A DNA stretch of 9,721 nucleotides, taken from contig CAZNUA010000086.1 in the NCBI GenBank assembly GCA_964576115.1, positions 1-9,721 on the forward strand, given 5' to 3'. Position numbers and translations under genes: made by a program. Positions 1-6,751 of this stretch are shown piece by piece. This stretch comes from CAYSYY01 sp964576115 [NCBI: uncultured Gemmatimonadota bacterium]. Lineage in GTDB: Bacteria; Blakebacterota; Blakebacteria; Blakebacterales. The first letter of the stretch is position 1. Each line of letters begins with the position of its first letter. Under the pieces are notes generated by a model. The model did not search any database, was not told where the DNA came from, and saw only the letters and a program-made list of their open reading frames with translations.

Positions 1-7
1 GGCCGTG

Positions 8-14
8 AAAGGAG
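8..14 (+). promoter_or_regulatory. Ribosome-binding site of the flavoprotein gene
   Basis: The sequence AAAGGAG lies six bases upstream of a GTG codon at 21 and is a near-ideal Shine-Dalgarno match. It decides in favour of the GTG start, since no in-frame ATG lies near it. A TGA at 6-8 just before it could be the stop of an upstream gene in the same operon, but too little sequence is present to say. Confidence 0.75.
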
Positions 15-20
15 TTCCGG

Positions 21-2033
21 GTGCAGAGGAGCGAAGCGGATGTCGCCGGCCTCACGGTGCCGGTTCTGGCCTGCCACACCCTGGTTGTGGGCAGCGGGGC
101 GGCCTCGCTGGGGGCGGCCCTCAGCCTGCACGCCGCGGATGTTCAGGACGTCCTCATCGCGACCGAAGAGTATACCGGCGGCACCTCGCGCAACGCCGGT
201 TCCGACAAGCAGACCTATTACACCTCGGCCGTGGCCGGCGGCGGTCCCGGAGCGGTGGATGAAATGGTGCGGGACCTCTGTGACGGCGGGAGCATGCATG
301 GCGATATTGCCCTGATTGAAGCCGCCAATTCAGCCCGGGCTTTTCACCGGCTGGTGGAACTGGGCCTGCCCTTTCCCCGCGACACCTACGGTCTTTTCCC
401 CGGCTACCGGACCGACCACGATCGCCGCGGGCGGGGCACCTCGGCGGGGCCTCTGACCTCACGCTGGATGACCGAGGCTCTCGGGGGCGAGGTCGAACGA
501 CGCTCGATCCCGATCCTGGACGGCCACCGGGTGATAGCGCTCCTGACCGACGATGTCGATGGCGAGACTGCCGTCATCGGTGCCCTGGCTCTCGATCTGG
601 AAGCGCTGGCCGCCGGGGGGCACGGATTTGTCCTCTTCAGGGCCCTCAATGTCATCCTGGGCACCGGTGGACCGGGCGCCCTGTACGCCGACTCGGTCTA
701 TCCCGCCAGCCAGTTCGGCAGCACCGGGCTGGCCCTGCGGGCCGGCGCCCGGGCCGTCAATCTGACCGAGTCTCAATTCGGGATCGCCTCGCTCGATCCC
801 CGCTGGAATCTCTCCGGATCGTATCAGCAGGTTCTGCCCCGTTACCTTTCGAGAGCTCCTGACGGGAGTGATGAACGCGAGTTTCTCACCGATGTCTTCC
901 CCGATCGCGAGCGGCTCCTGGCGGCCACCTTCCGCAAGGGGTACGAATGGCCCTTCGATCCCCGCCGGGTAGCCGACTATGGATCCAGCCTGATCGACCT
1001 GCTGGTCTGGCGGGAACGGACCGAACGGGGCCGCCGGGTCTTCCTCGACTATACCGTCAACCCCGCTGAAGATATGGAGGGGGGCGCTTTCGGTCTCGAC
1101 CGACTCCCTGCCGAGGCTGCTGCTTATCTGGAGAAGTCGGGGGCGCGGGGTGTGACTCCGATCGAGCGTCTCGAGCAGATGAACCCGGCCGCGGTGGCGT
1201 TCTATACCGATCGCGGCCGCAACCTGGCCCGCGAAGCGCTCGGAATCGCCGTCTGCGCCCAGCACTGCAACGGCGGGCTCGAGGGGAACATCTGGTCCGA
1301 GTCGAACCTGCGGCACCTCTTCTGCGTCGGGGAACTCAACGGCTCGCACGGCGTGTACCGTCCCGGCGGAGCGGCTCTGAACGCGGGACAGGTGGGGGGT
1401 CTGCGGGCGGCGGAGTACATCGCCGCCCGCTGTACCGGAGAGCCGCCCGAACCGGCCGGGTTCCTGAACGCGGCCGCACCGGTGGTGCAGGAACATCTCG
1501 ATCTGCTCGAACGGGCCCTGGCGCGGGGCGAAGCGGCGGCCCTGAATCCCGCCAGTGTCGGGCGTCGGATCGCCGAACGCATGTCTGCCGCGGCCGCTCA
1601 CGTGCGGCGGCCCGCAGCCGTCGATGAGGCCCTGACCGAATCCCGCGCTCTCCTGGATACGCTGGACGAAGAAATCGGGATCGCCTCCCGGAGCGCGGCC
1701 GGGGATCTCTTCCGGGCTCGCGACCTGGCTCTGACCGAACGGTTCTGGCTCGAAGCGATCGCCGAATACCTGGCCCGCGGGGGCGGCAGCCGCGGATCGT
1801 ATCTGGTACCCGACCCCGGGGGCGAGGTGGTGAACCCCGAACTCGGGGAGGCGGGCCGGATCCGGATCGCGGCCCCGGGGGATTTCTGTACCGGTCACAT
1901 GCTCACCCTGCGGCTGGACGCAGCCGGGGGGATCGTCCCCGAGTGGATCGAACCCCGACCGATACCCGACTCCGAGCTGTGGTTCGAAGAGGTCTGGGCC
2001 CGGTACCGGGAATGGAGAGGAGAGAGAGGATGA
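21..2033 (+). CDS. FAD-dependent oxidoreductase, fumarate reductase/succinate dehydrogenase flavoprotein superfamily
   Basis: This gene encodes 670 residues from a GTG start supported by the AAAGGAG site at 8-14. An N-terminal Rossmann motif, VVGSGAASLG (about residues 22-31), binds the ADP part of FAD. ILGTGGPGALY (212-222) is the second FAD motif typical of the superfamily. AQHCNGGL (413-420) and CVGELNGSHGVYRPGG (435-450) align by eye with the H-x-x-x-GG and GE...HG..R motifs of FrdA, SdhA and L-aspartate oxidase. His415 and Arg447 fall where those enzymes bind a substrate carboxylate. The region around 315-345 lacks the P-R-D segment carrying the usual catalytic Arg and has Gly-Ser-Ser (321-323) instead. 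The N-terminal loop TSRNAGSDKQ has no His, so FAD is probably not covalently bound. A mostly helical C-terminal part follows (about 485-600). There is no signal peptide or membrane segment, so it is likely cytoplasmic. The stop overlaps the start of the SDR gene. It belongs to a family usually labelled only 'FAD-binding protein'; the substrate is unknown, perhaps a sugar acid. Confidence 0.88.
   Translation: MQRSEADVAGLTVPVLACHTLVVGSGAASLGAALSLHAADVQDVLIATEEYTGGTSRNAGSDKQTYYTSAVAGGGPGAVDEMVRDLCDGGSMHGDIALIEAANSARAFHRLVELGLPFPRDTYGLFPGYRTDHDRRGRGTSAGPLTSRWMTEALGGEVERRSIPILDGHRVIALLTDDVDGETAVIGALALDLEALAAGGHGFVLFRALNVILGTGGPGALYADSVYPASQFGSTGLALRAGARAVNLTESQFGIASLDPRWNLSGSYQQVLPRYLSRAPDGSDEREFLTDVFPDRERLLAATFRKGYEWPFDPRRVADYGSSLIDLLVWRERTERGRRVFLDYTVNPAEDMEGGAFGLDRLPAEAAAYLEKSGARGVTPIERLEQMNPAAVAFYTDRGRNLAREALGIAVCAQHCNGGLEGNIWSESNLRHLFCVGELNGSHGVYRPGGAALNAGQVGGLRAAEYIAARCTGEPPEPAGFLNAAAPVVQEHLDLLERALARGEAAALNPASVGRRIAERMSAAAAHVRRPAAVDEALTESRALLDTLDEEIGIASRSAAGDLFRARDLALTERFWLEAIAEYLARGGGSRGSYLVPDPGGEVVNPELGEAGRIRIAAPGDFCTGHMLTLRLDAAGGIVPEWIEPRPIPDSELWFEEVWARYREWRGERG
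2018..2022 (+). promoter_or_regulatory. Ribosome-binding site of the SDR gene
   Basis: AGGAG sits in a purine-rich run (2014-2029), seven bases before the ATG at 2030. It lies inside the last codons of the flavoprotein gene and decides the SDR start against a more upstream in-frame ATG at 1943, which would overlap the flavoprotein by about 90 bases. Confidence 0.7.
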
Positions 2034-2821
2034 GCGAGCGACCGACCGCCTTCATCACCGGCGCCAGCCGGGGGATCGGACGGGCCATCGCCCTCGAGCT
2101 CGCCGCCCGGGGCTGGAACGTCGCCGGTCTGGCCCGCAGCGGGGCGGGGACCGACGGCCGTCCCGGACTGCACGACCTAGAGGCACCGGTCTCCGAAAGG
2201 GGAGGGCGGTTCCTGCCGCTGGTAGCCGATGTCGCCGACACCGGCCGGCACCAGACTCTCGTCGAGGCTGTTCTCGAAACCTTCGGCCGTATCGATCTGC
2301 TGGTGAGCAACGCCGGGGTGGCGCCCGAGGAGCGGCGCGACCTGCTCGAAACCACCGAAGAAAGCTGGGAGAGGGTACTGGCGATCAACCTGCGCGGAGC
2401 CTTCTTTCTGGCCCAGAAGGTGGCCCGGGTGATGCTCGCGCACGAACCGGATTCCGAGGGGTACGAACCGGCAATCGTCTTCATCACCTCGATCTCGGCC
2501 TCAGCCGGTTCGATCGATCGGGCCGAATACTGTATCGCCAAGGCGGGGTTGAGCATGGCCGCCGCCCTCTTCGCCGACCGGCTGGCCGGCGCCGGCATCC
2601 CGGTCTATGAGATCCGGCCGGGGATCATCCGGACCGACATGATCGCACCGGTTCTCGAGCGCTACGAAGCCATGGTCCGCGACGGGGACGTGCCGCTCGG
2701 GCGTCTGGGGGAGCCCGAGGACGTGGCCCGGATCGTGGCCGCCCTGGCCCGGGGCGACCTGGCCTATGCCACCGGCGCCGTGATCGAAGTGAGCGGGGGC
2801 ATGAACCTCAGACGACTTTGA
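2030..2821 (+). CDS. Short-chain dehydrogenase/reductase (classical SDR)
   Basis: This gene encodes 263 residues. The start is the ATG of an ATGA overlap with the flavoprotein stop, behind AGGAG at 2018-2022. TGASRGIG (10-17) is the nucleotide-binding glycine motif, SNAGVA (93-98) the structural NAG motif, and Asn120, a Ser in FITSIS (151-156), Tyr167 and Lys171 form the catalytic tetrad (YCIAK). RPGIIRTDM (197-205) and the C-terminal TGAVIEVSGGM (248-258) are usual for the family. An Arg right after the second beta strand (GLARS, about 34-38) hints at NADP(H). Length is normal. Automatic pipelines would call it a 3-oxoacyl-ACP reductase (FabG-like). The operon, with hydrolases and a 2-keto-3-deoxy sugar acid kinase-aldolase, makes a sugar, sugar-acid or keto-sugar substrate more likely. 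Start-stop overlap with the flavoprotein suggests translational coupling and perhaps consecutive steps. Family assignment is firm; substrate is not known. Confidence 0.92.
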   Translation: MSERPTAFITGASRGIGRAIALELAARGWNVAGLARSGAGTDGRPGLHDLEAPVSERGGRFLPLVADVADTGRHQTLVEAVLETFGRIDLLVSNAGVAPEERRDLLETTEESWERVLAINLRGAFFLAQKVARVMLAHEPDSEGYEPAIVFITSISASAGSIDRAEYCIAKAGLSMAAALFADRLAGAGIPVYEIRPGIIRTDMIAPVLERYEAMVRDGDVPLGRLGEPEDVARIVAALARGDLAYATGAVIEVSGGMNLRRL

Positions 2822-2834
2822 GTACGAAGCCACA

Positions 2835-2841
2835 AGAGAGG
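2835..2841 (+). promoter_or_regulatory. Ribosome-binding site of the aldolase-kinase fusion gene
   Basis: AGAGAGG lies five bases before the ATG at 2847, in the 25-base gap after the SDR stop. It is a moderate purine-rich match, and it supports this ATG as the start. Confidence 0.55.
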
Positions 2842-2846
2842 CACCC

Positions 2847-4622
2847 ATGGAGATATCCCGCCGGCTCTACGACGAACTGCGCACCGGGCGGCTGGTGGCC
2901 CTGCTCGCGCCCGAGTGCCCCGATGAGTGCCTGGCGGCGTACGAACTGCTCTCGGCCCATGGGGTGATCCTCGAGATCGCCCTGCGCACCGACGCCGCCG
3001 AAGAGGGATTCAGAGCCGTGACCGGGGCTCATCCCGATGCTCTCCTGCTGGCCGGAACGGTCATGACCCCCGGGCAGGCCGAACGGGCCCTGGCAGCCGG
3101 GGCGGCCGGGATCGTCTCGGCCGACTATGTCCCCGAGGTGGTCGATCTCTGCTGCGAGCGCGACGTGCTCTGCCTGCCCGGCGGTCTGGCCGACGCCGGC
3201 AAGCAGCTGGCGCGCAAGGCCGCCGCCTACGGCCTGAGCCTGGAAGAACTGCATGCCCGTCACCCCTGGCAGTGGGGGTACAAGCTCTTTCCCGCCTTCG
3301 CCGGAACGACCGACAACACCGGCCTGGCCCGGGCCTGGCGGGGACCGTACCGCGATCTGCTCGTGGTCTACACCGGCGGCGTGACCCGAGACACGCTGCC
3401 CCGTATCGCCGCCGCCGACACCGGAGCCGTCGTCTGCGCCTCGGCTCTGGCCGCTCACCTCGACGATCCCGAACGCACCGCCTCCGAGATCGCGCACTGG
3501 CGGGCGGTGCTCGCGGGCTCCGAGGATGAAACGGCGCCGGCGGCACCTGTGAGGACCGCCGTCGCCCGAACCGCACCGGCCCACCTTGATGGCGCTCCCG
3601 GACCGCGCCTGGTGACCTGCGGCGAGCTGATGCTGCGGCTCTCCCCCCCGGCGGGGGTACGCCTGCGCAACGCCGGCTCGCTGGCGGTCCACTTCGGCGG
3701 TGCGGCGGCCAACGTGGCGGCCTCGGTGGCCGGTTTCGGTCTCGAGGCCGATTTCGTCTCGGCTCTGCCCGAGAACGAGCTGGGCCTCAGTGCCCGGCGC
3801 ACTCTGCGGGCCCACGGCATCGGCACCGGGGCGGTGCGTGCGGGCCAGGGGCGGATGGGGATCTACTATCTCGAGCATGGCTCCGGCCCCCGCCCCTCGA
3901 AGGTCGTCTACGACCGGGCCGGTTCGGCTTTCGCCCGGCTACAGCCCGGCGATATCGACTGGTCCGGGATCCTCGAAGGGGCGGCCTGGTTCCACTGGAC
4001 CGGTATCACCCCCGCCCTGGGGGACAACGTGGCGGCGTTCCTGCGCGAAGGGCTCGAAACCGCCCGCGAGCTGGGAGTCAAGGTCAGCGCCGACCTGAAT
4101 TACCGCAGCCGGCTCTGGACTCCGGAACGGGCCCGCGAGGTCATGACCTCTCTCATGCCCTATGTCGACCTGCTCATTGCCAACGAGGAAGATCCCGAGA
4201 AGGTTTTCGGTCTGCGGGCCGAGAAGAGCGATGTCGAGGCGGGCGACATCGACGTCGAGGCCTACGGGACTCTGGCCGCCGGGCTCATCGAACGCTTCGC
4301 CTTCGAGACCGTGGCGATCACTCTGCGCGAGAGCGTCTCGGCCTCGCACAACCGCTGGTCGGCCGGCCTGCACGACGGCCGGCACTTCCATCACAGTCCA
4401 GTCTACGAGGTGCCGGTCATCGACCGGGTCGGGGCGGGGGACGCGTTTGCCGCCGGTCTCATATACGGCCTGCTGAGCGGCAAGGAGGCTCCCGACGCCC
4501 TGACTTTCGCAGTGGCCGCCGGCGCCCTGAAACACTCGATCGTCGGCGATTTCAACCTCGTGGATGCCGGGGAAGTCGCCAGGCTTGCAGCCGGATCGGC
4601 CTCGGGCCGGGTCATCCGGTGA
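2847..4622 (+). CDS. eda-kdgK: KDPG-type aldolase / PfkB-family 2-keto-3-deoxygluconate kinase fusion
   Basis: One 591-residue reading frame carries two enzymes. Residues about 1-224 are a class I KDPG/KHG aldolase: ILEIALRTD (41-49, with Glu43 and Arg47), AGTV (69-72), the Schiff-base lysine Lys146 in YKLFPAF, and TGG (176-178). Residues about 225-253 form an Ala/Pro/Thr-rich linker. Residues about 254-591 are a ribokinase/PfkB-fold sugar kinase: FGGAAANVA (283-291), YYLEHG (340-345), VVYDRAGSAFA (353-363), WFHWTGITPAL (381-391), DLNYRSRLW (416-424) and the signature DRVGAGDAFAAG (526-537) with catalytic Asp532. The YYLE, YDRAGSA and DLNYR segments are characteristic of KdgK-type kinases. 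Expected chemistry: 2-keto-3-deoxygluconate (or an epimer) plus ATP gives the 6-phosphate, which is split to pyruvate and glyceraldehyde 3-phosphate. The frame is unbroken through the linker, so the fusion is not a read-through error in this sequence. It lies 25 bases after the SDR and looks cytoplasmic. Both domain families are clear; the exact stereochemistry of the substrate is inferred. Confidence 0.93.
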   Translation: MEISRRLYDELRTGRLVALLAPECPDECLAAYELLSAHGVILEIALRTDAAEEGFRAVTGAHPDALLLAGTVMTPGQAERALAAGAAGIVSADYVPEVVDLCCERDVLCLPGGLADAGKQLARKAAAYGLSLEELHARHPWQWGYKLFPAFAGTTDNTGLARAWRGPYRDLLVVYTGGVTRDTLPRIAAADTGAVVCASALAAHLDDPERTASEIAHWRAVLAGSEDETAPAAPVRTAVARTAPAHLDGAPGPRLVTCGELMLRLSPPAGVRLRNAGSLAVHFGGAAANVAASVAGFGLEADFVSALPENELGLSARRTLRAHGIGTGAVRAGQGRMGIYYLEHGSGPRPSKVVYDRAGSAFARLQPGDIDWSGILEGAAWFHWTGITPALGDNVAAFLREGLETARELGVKVSADLNYRSRLWTPERAREVMTSLMPYVDLLIANEEDPEKVFGLRAEKSDVEAGDIDVEAYGTLAAGLIERFAFETVAITLRESVSASHNRWSAGLHDGRHFHHSPVYEVPVIDRVGAGDAFAAGLIYGLLSGKEAPDALTFAVAAGALKHSIVGDFNLVDAGEVARLAAGSASGRVIR

Positions 4623-4636
4623 CACCTGTCCTCGTT

Positions 4637-4654
4637 CGCCGAACCGTGTCGGCG
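4637..4654 (+). other. Short inverted repeat in the 67-base intergenic gap
   Basis: CGCCGA and TCGGCG form a perfect six-base-pair stem around a six-base loop, between the fusion gene and the GH15-like gene. No T-run follows, so it is not a standard intrinsic terminator. This is the widest gap in the operon. It could stabilise or process the transcript, or be chance in GC-rich DNA. Confidence 0.25.
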
Positions 4655-4689
4655 CAGCGTTGTCCCGTCGGGCCGGATACCGCAGCGGC

Positions 4690-6729
4690 ATGATCGACGC
4701 CGCCGAACACGTCTATGCCGACGATCCCGCCTGCGGGCATCCCGACGTACGCACCCGCCTGCGCGACGCCTCCTATTTCTTTCTCGGCAACGGTCACATC
4801 CTGGCCGCCGTGCAGTGGTCTCCCTCGGGCGAGGGCACTCCCCTCGGCCTGCTGATCTCCGATCCCGACCGGTTGGGTCCGAAGCGGGCCTGCCTGACCC
4901 TCGATGAGACGTACGGGCTCGAGCCGACCCGCTTCACCTGCACAGCTCCCGACGGCCGGCGGATCGTCCCGGCCGATCCTTCGGTAACGTGGAGCGAGTA
5001 CGACGGTATTCCCGTCGTGACCGCTGAGTGGCAGAGCGCCGGGCTGGCCGTGACCGAGCACTTTCTCTGCCCCGATTCCGGCATGCCCGTTCTCCACCGG
5101 TACATATCGATCCGGGCCGAGGAGGGTGGGGGGGAGCCGCTCCTCGGACGCACCGCCGCCGGTCGGGCGGTCTGGGAAGCGGAACTGGTCTGGGATGAGG
5201 AGCGGCGGATCGATGTGGGTCTCGTCTACACCCTGGATGCGCAGGCCGGTGAAATCGCCCTGACCCGGCTTGGAGCTCAAACCGGGACCGTAGCGTTCCC
5301 CGCCGGCAGCTCTGCCCGGCGGCGCACCGCCCGGGTTCGGACCGGTTCGGAGCGCCTCGACCGCTTCTTCGCTGCTGCTGCGGCCCAGTTGCCGGCGGTC
5401 GTTTCGGCCTCGGGCCGGGTCGATGCCAGCATCTGGCAGTACCACCGGGAGTGGGTGCGCGATCATGCCGCCATGGCCGTCGGTCTGGTCCTGGCCGGTC
5501 GTCACGACCGTGCCGGCCGCCTGCTCGAGCGGCTGTGTGATGAATTCGTGACCCCCGAAGGGGACACCATCGATTCGAGTGAGCGCCGCTCGGCCGACGA
5601 GGTCGAACTCGATCAGAACGGCGAACTGCTGCACGCCCTGGCCACCTGGATGCTCTGGACCGGCGAGACCGGGTTGATCGAAGAGCGGTGGGAGCGGATC
5701 GTCCGGGTTGCTTCCTACCCCTTCACCGCACCCTTCCGGCGCGATCCCCCGGGCCTGCTGGCCAACCGGCGCGAGTACTGGGAGCGGCACGCCCTGTTCG
5801 GAATCGAGTCCGGCTTCGAGCTCAGTTACCAGACCTGGAACGTGATCGGCCTGCAGGCCGCGGCGGTGATGGCCGCCGGAATAGGCGAAATCGAGCAAGC
5901 GGCTGCATGGGGCGATCGGGCCGAACGACTGCTGCGGACCGTGCTCGAAGACCCGCAGTACGCCCTGCACGACGAACGCGGTTTCATCAAGCGCCGGGCT
6001 CTGGACGGTGCCGTCCAGGAAACGATCACTCCCCCTCGGGGGGCGGAGCTGGCTCCCGGAATCGGTCTGCTACGGCCCGGTGAGCATCCCCTGAATCCCG
6101 ACAGCGCCGCGGCCCTGCCGATCGCTTTTGAACTCGTCGATCCCCTCTCTCCTCTGGCCGACGCCACCATGGCCGCGCTCGAGCAGCTCTGGAACCAGGA
6201 CTGGAACGAAGGCGGGTACGCCCGTTACCACATCGCAGGCGAAGCCGACCAGCCGGGAAGCTGGCCTTTCCCCTCGCTCTTCATCGCCCGGGCCGCGCTC
6301 GAGCGGGCCGAGTACGACAAGGTCGAACGGATCCTGGCCTGGCTCGACACCATGCCGGGCGCTGCGGCCGGGAGCTGGTTCGAGACCTACGCCGAGCGGC
6401 TCTCACCCCCCGGCCCGCAGGTGGGCATCCCGCCGTGGACCTGGGCCGAGATGATCGTGCTCGTGGTCCACCACCTGCTCGGGGTGCGGCCGACCCGGCA
6501 CGGGATCGTGCTCAGGCCGCGCCTGCTGCCCGGCATGAGAGAGGTCGACGCCCGGTTGTGCGTACGCGGACACACGCTCGAGCTGGGGCTGCGAACCGAT
6601 GCTTCCGGCGACGGTATCGAGGGCACGACCGACGGCCGCTTTCTGCACCTCGGTCCCGACGAGGTCCTGCTGGCCTGGCCCGGGGATGATGTCGGCGTAC
6701 TCCTGCACCTGCCCGACCCTGACGGCTGA
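4690..6729 (+). CDS. GH15-like glycoside hydrolase ((alpha/alpha)6 six-hairpin fold)
   Basis: From the ATG at 4690 the product has 679 residues. An upstream in-frame ATG at 4564 would overlap the kinase gene and has no ribosome-binding site; the chosen ATG also lacks a clear one, so the start is moderately sure. Residues about 1-225 look like the N-terminal beta-sandwich of bacterial glucoamylase-like enzymes, and about 225-600 like the helical barrel. By-eye matches to GH15 are YHREWVRDHA (251-260, the W-x-RD substrate-binding motif), ELDQNGELLHAL (306-317), YWERH (363-367) before a helix, and YAERLSPPGPQVGIPPWTWAE (567-587). They suggest Glu365 as general acid and Glu569 as general base. 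The C-terminus, GVRPTRHGIVLRPRLLPGM (598-616) onward, is a beta-rich tail common in six-hairpin glycosidases. No signal peptide is seen, so it should act on imported oligosaccharides or glycosides. Alpha-glucosidic activity is the family expectation, not shown. Related clan GH-L or other six-hairpin families remain possible. Confidence 0.75.
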   Translation: MIDAAEHVYADDPACGHPDVRTRLRDASYFFLGNGHILAAVQWSPSGEGTPLGLLISDPDRLGPKRACLTLDETYGLEPTRFTCTAPDGRRIVPADPSVTWSEYDGIPVVTAEWQSAGLAVTEHFLCPDSGMPVLHRYISIRAEEGGGEPLLGRTAAGRAVWEAELVWDEERRIDVGLVYTLDAQAGEIALTRLGAQTGTVAFPAGSSARRRTARVRTGSERLDRFFAAAAAQLPAVVSASGRVDASIWQYHREWVRDHAAMAVGLVLAGRHDRAGRLLERLCDEFVTPEGDTIDSSERRSADEVELDQNGELLHALATWMLWTGETGLIEERWERIVRVASYPFTAPFRRDPPGLLANRREYWERHALFGIESGFELSYQTWNVIGLQAAAVMAAGIGEIEQAAAWGDRAERLLRTVLEDPQYALHDERGFIKRRALDGAVQETITPPRGAELAPGIGLLRPGEHPLNPDSAAALPIAFELVDPLSPLADATMAALEQLWNQDWNEGGYARYHIAGEADQPGSWPFPSLFIARAALERAEYDKVERILAWLDTMPGAAAGSWFETYAERLSPPGPQVGIPPWTWAEMIVLVVHHLLGVRPTRHGIVLRPRLLPGMREVDARLCVRGHTLELGLRTDASGDGIEGTTDGRFLHLGPDEVLLAWPGDDVGVLLHLPDPDG

Positions 6730-6737
6730 TCGATCTG

Positions 6738-6743
6738 AAAGGA
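6738..6743 (+). promoter_or_regulatory. Ribosome-binding site of the GH38 gene
   Basis: AAAGGA lies eight bases before the ATG at 6752, in the 22-base gap after the GH15-like gene. It selects this ATG over upstream in-frame codons inside the preceding gene. The GH38 catalytic-domain sequence also begins directly after this Met. Confidence 0.75.
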
Positions 6744-6751
6744 CCGCTCCG

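Noticed and set aside
459-1898. A long minus-strand open frame opposite the flavoprotein gene (and similar ones at 2808-3878, 4612-5970, 6512-7471 and 7532-8473)
   Set aside because: These are antisense shadows common in GC-rich genes. Their translations are rich in Gly, Pro, Arg and Gln with no recognisable motif, while the opposite frames carry clear enzyme families.
1943-2029. An upstream in-frame ATG for the SDR gene
   Set aside because: It would add 29 residues ahead of the Rossmann strand, overlap the flavoprotein by about 90 bases and has no ribosome-binding site. The ATG at 2030 has AGGAG and the ATGA overlap.
21-2033. L-aspartate oxidase (NadB) or a true succinate dehydrogenase/fumarate reductase subunit
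   Set aside because: The Arg segment expected near 320 is missing, no iron-sulfur or membrane subunit is adjacent, and neither nadA nor nadC is present.
2030-2821. FabG, the fatty-acid synthesis 3-oxoacyl-ACP reductase
   Set aside because: Motifs are shared across classical SDRs. There is no fatty-acid gene nearby, and the operon is carbohydrate-related.
2030-4622. Alginate/pectin DEH route or sulfo-Entner-Doudoroff pathway
   Set aside because: No polysaccharide lyase, KduI, sulfoquinovosidase (GH31) or sulfo-sugar gene is present. The SDR could serve such a route but nothing here shows it.
4564-4689. An upstream ATG for the GH15-like gene
   Set aside because: It would add a Pro/Arg/Gly-rich stretch that looks non-coding, overlap the kinase gene and lacks a ribosome-binding site.
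6599-6751. An upstream start for the GH38 gene
   Set aside because: It lies inside the GH15-like coding region and codes for residues without family similarity. AAAGGA at 6738-6743 fixes the start at 6752.
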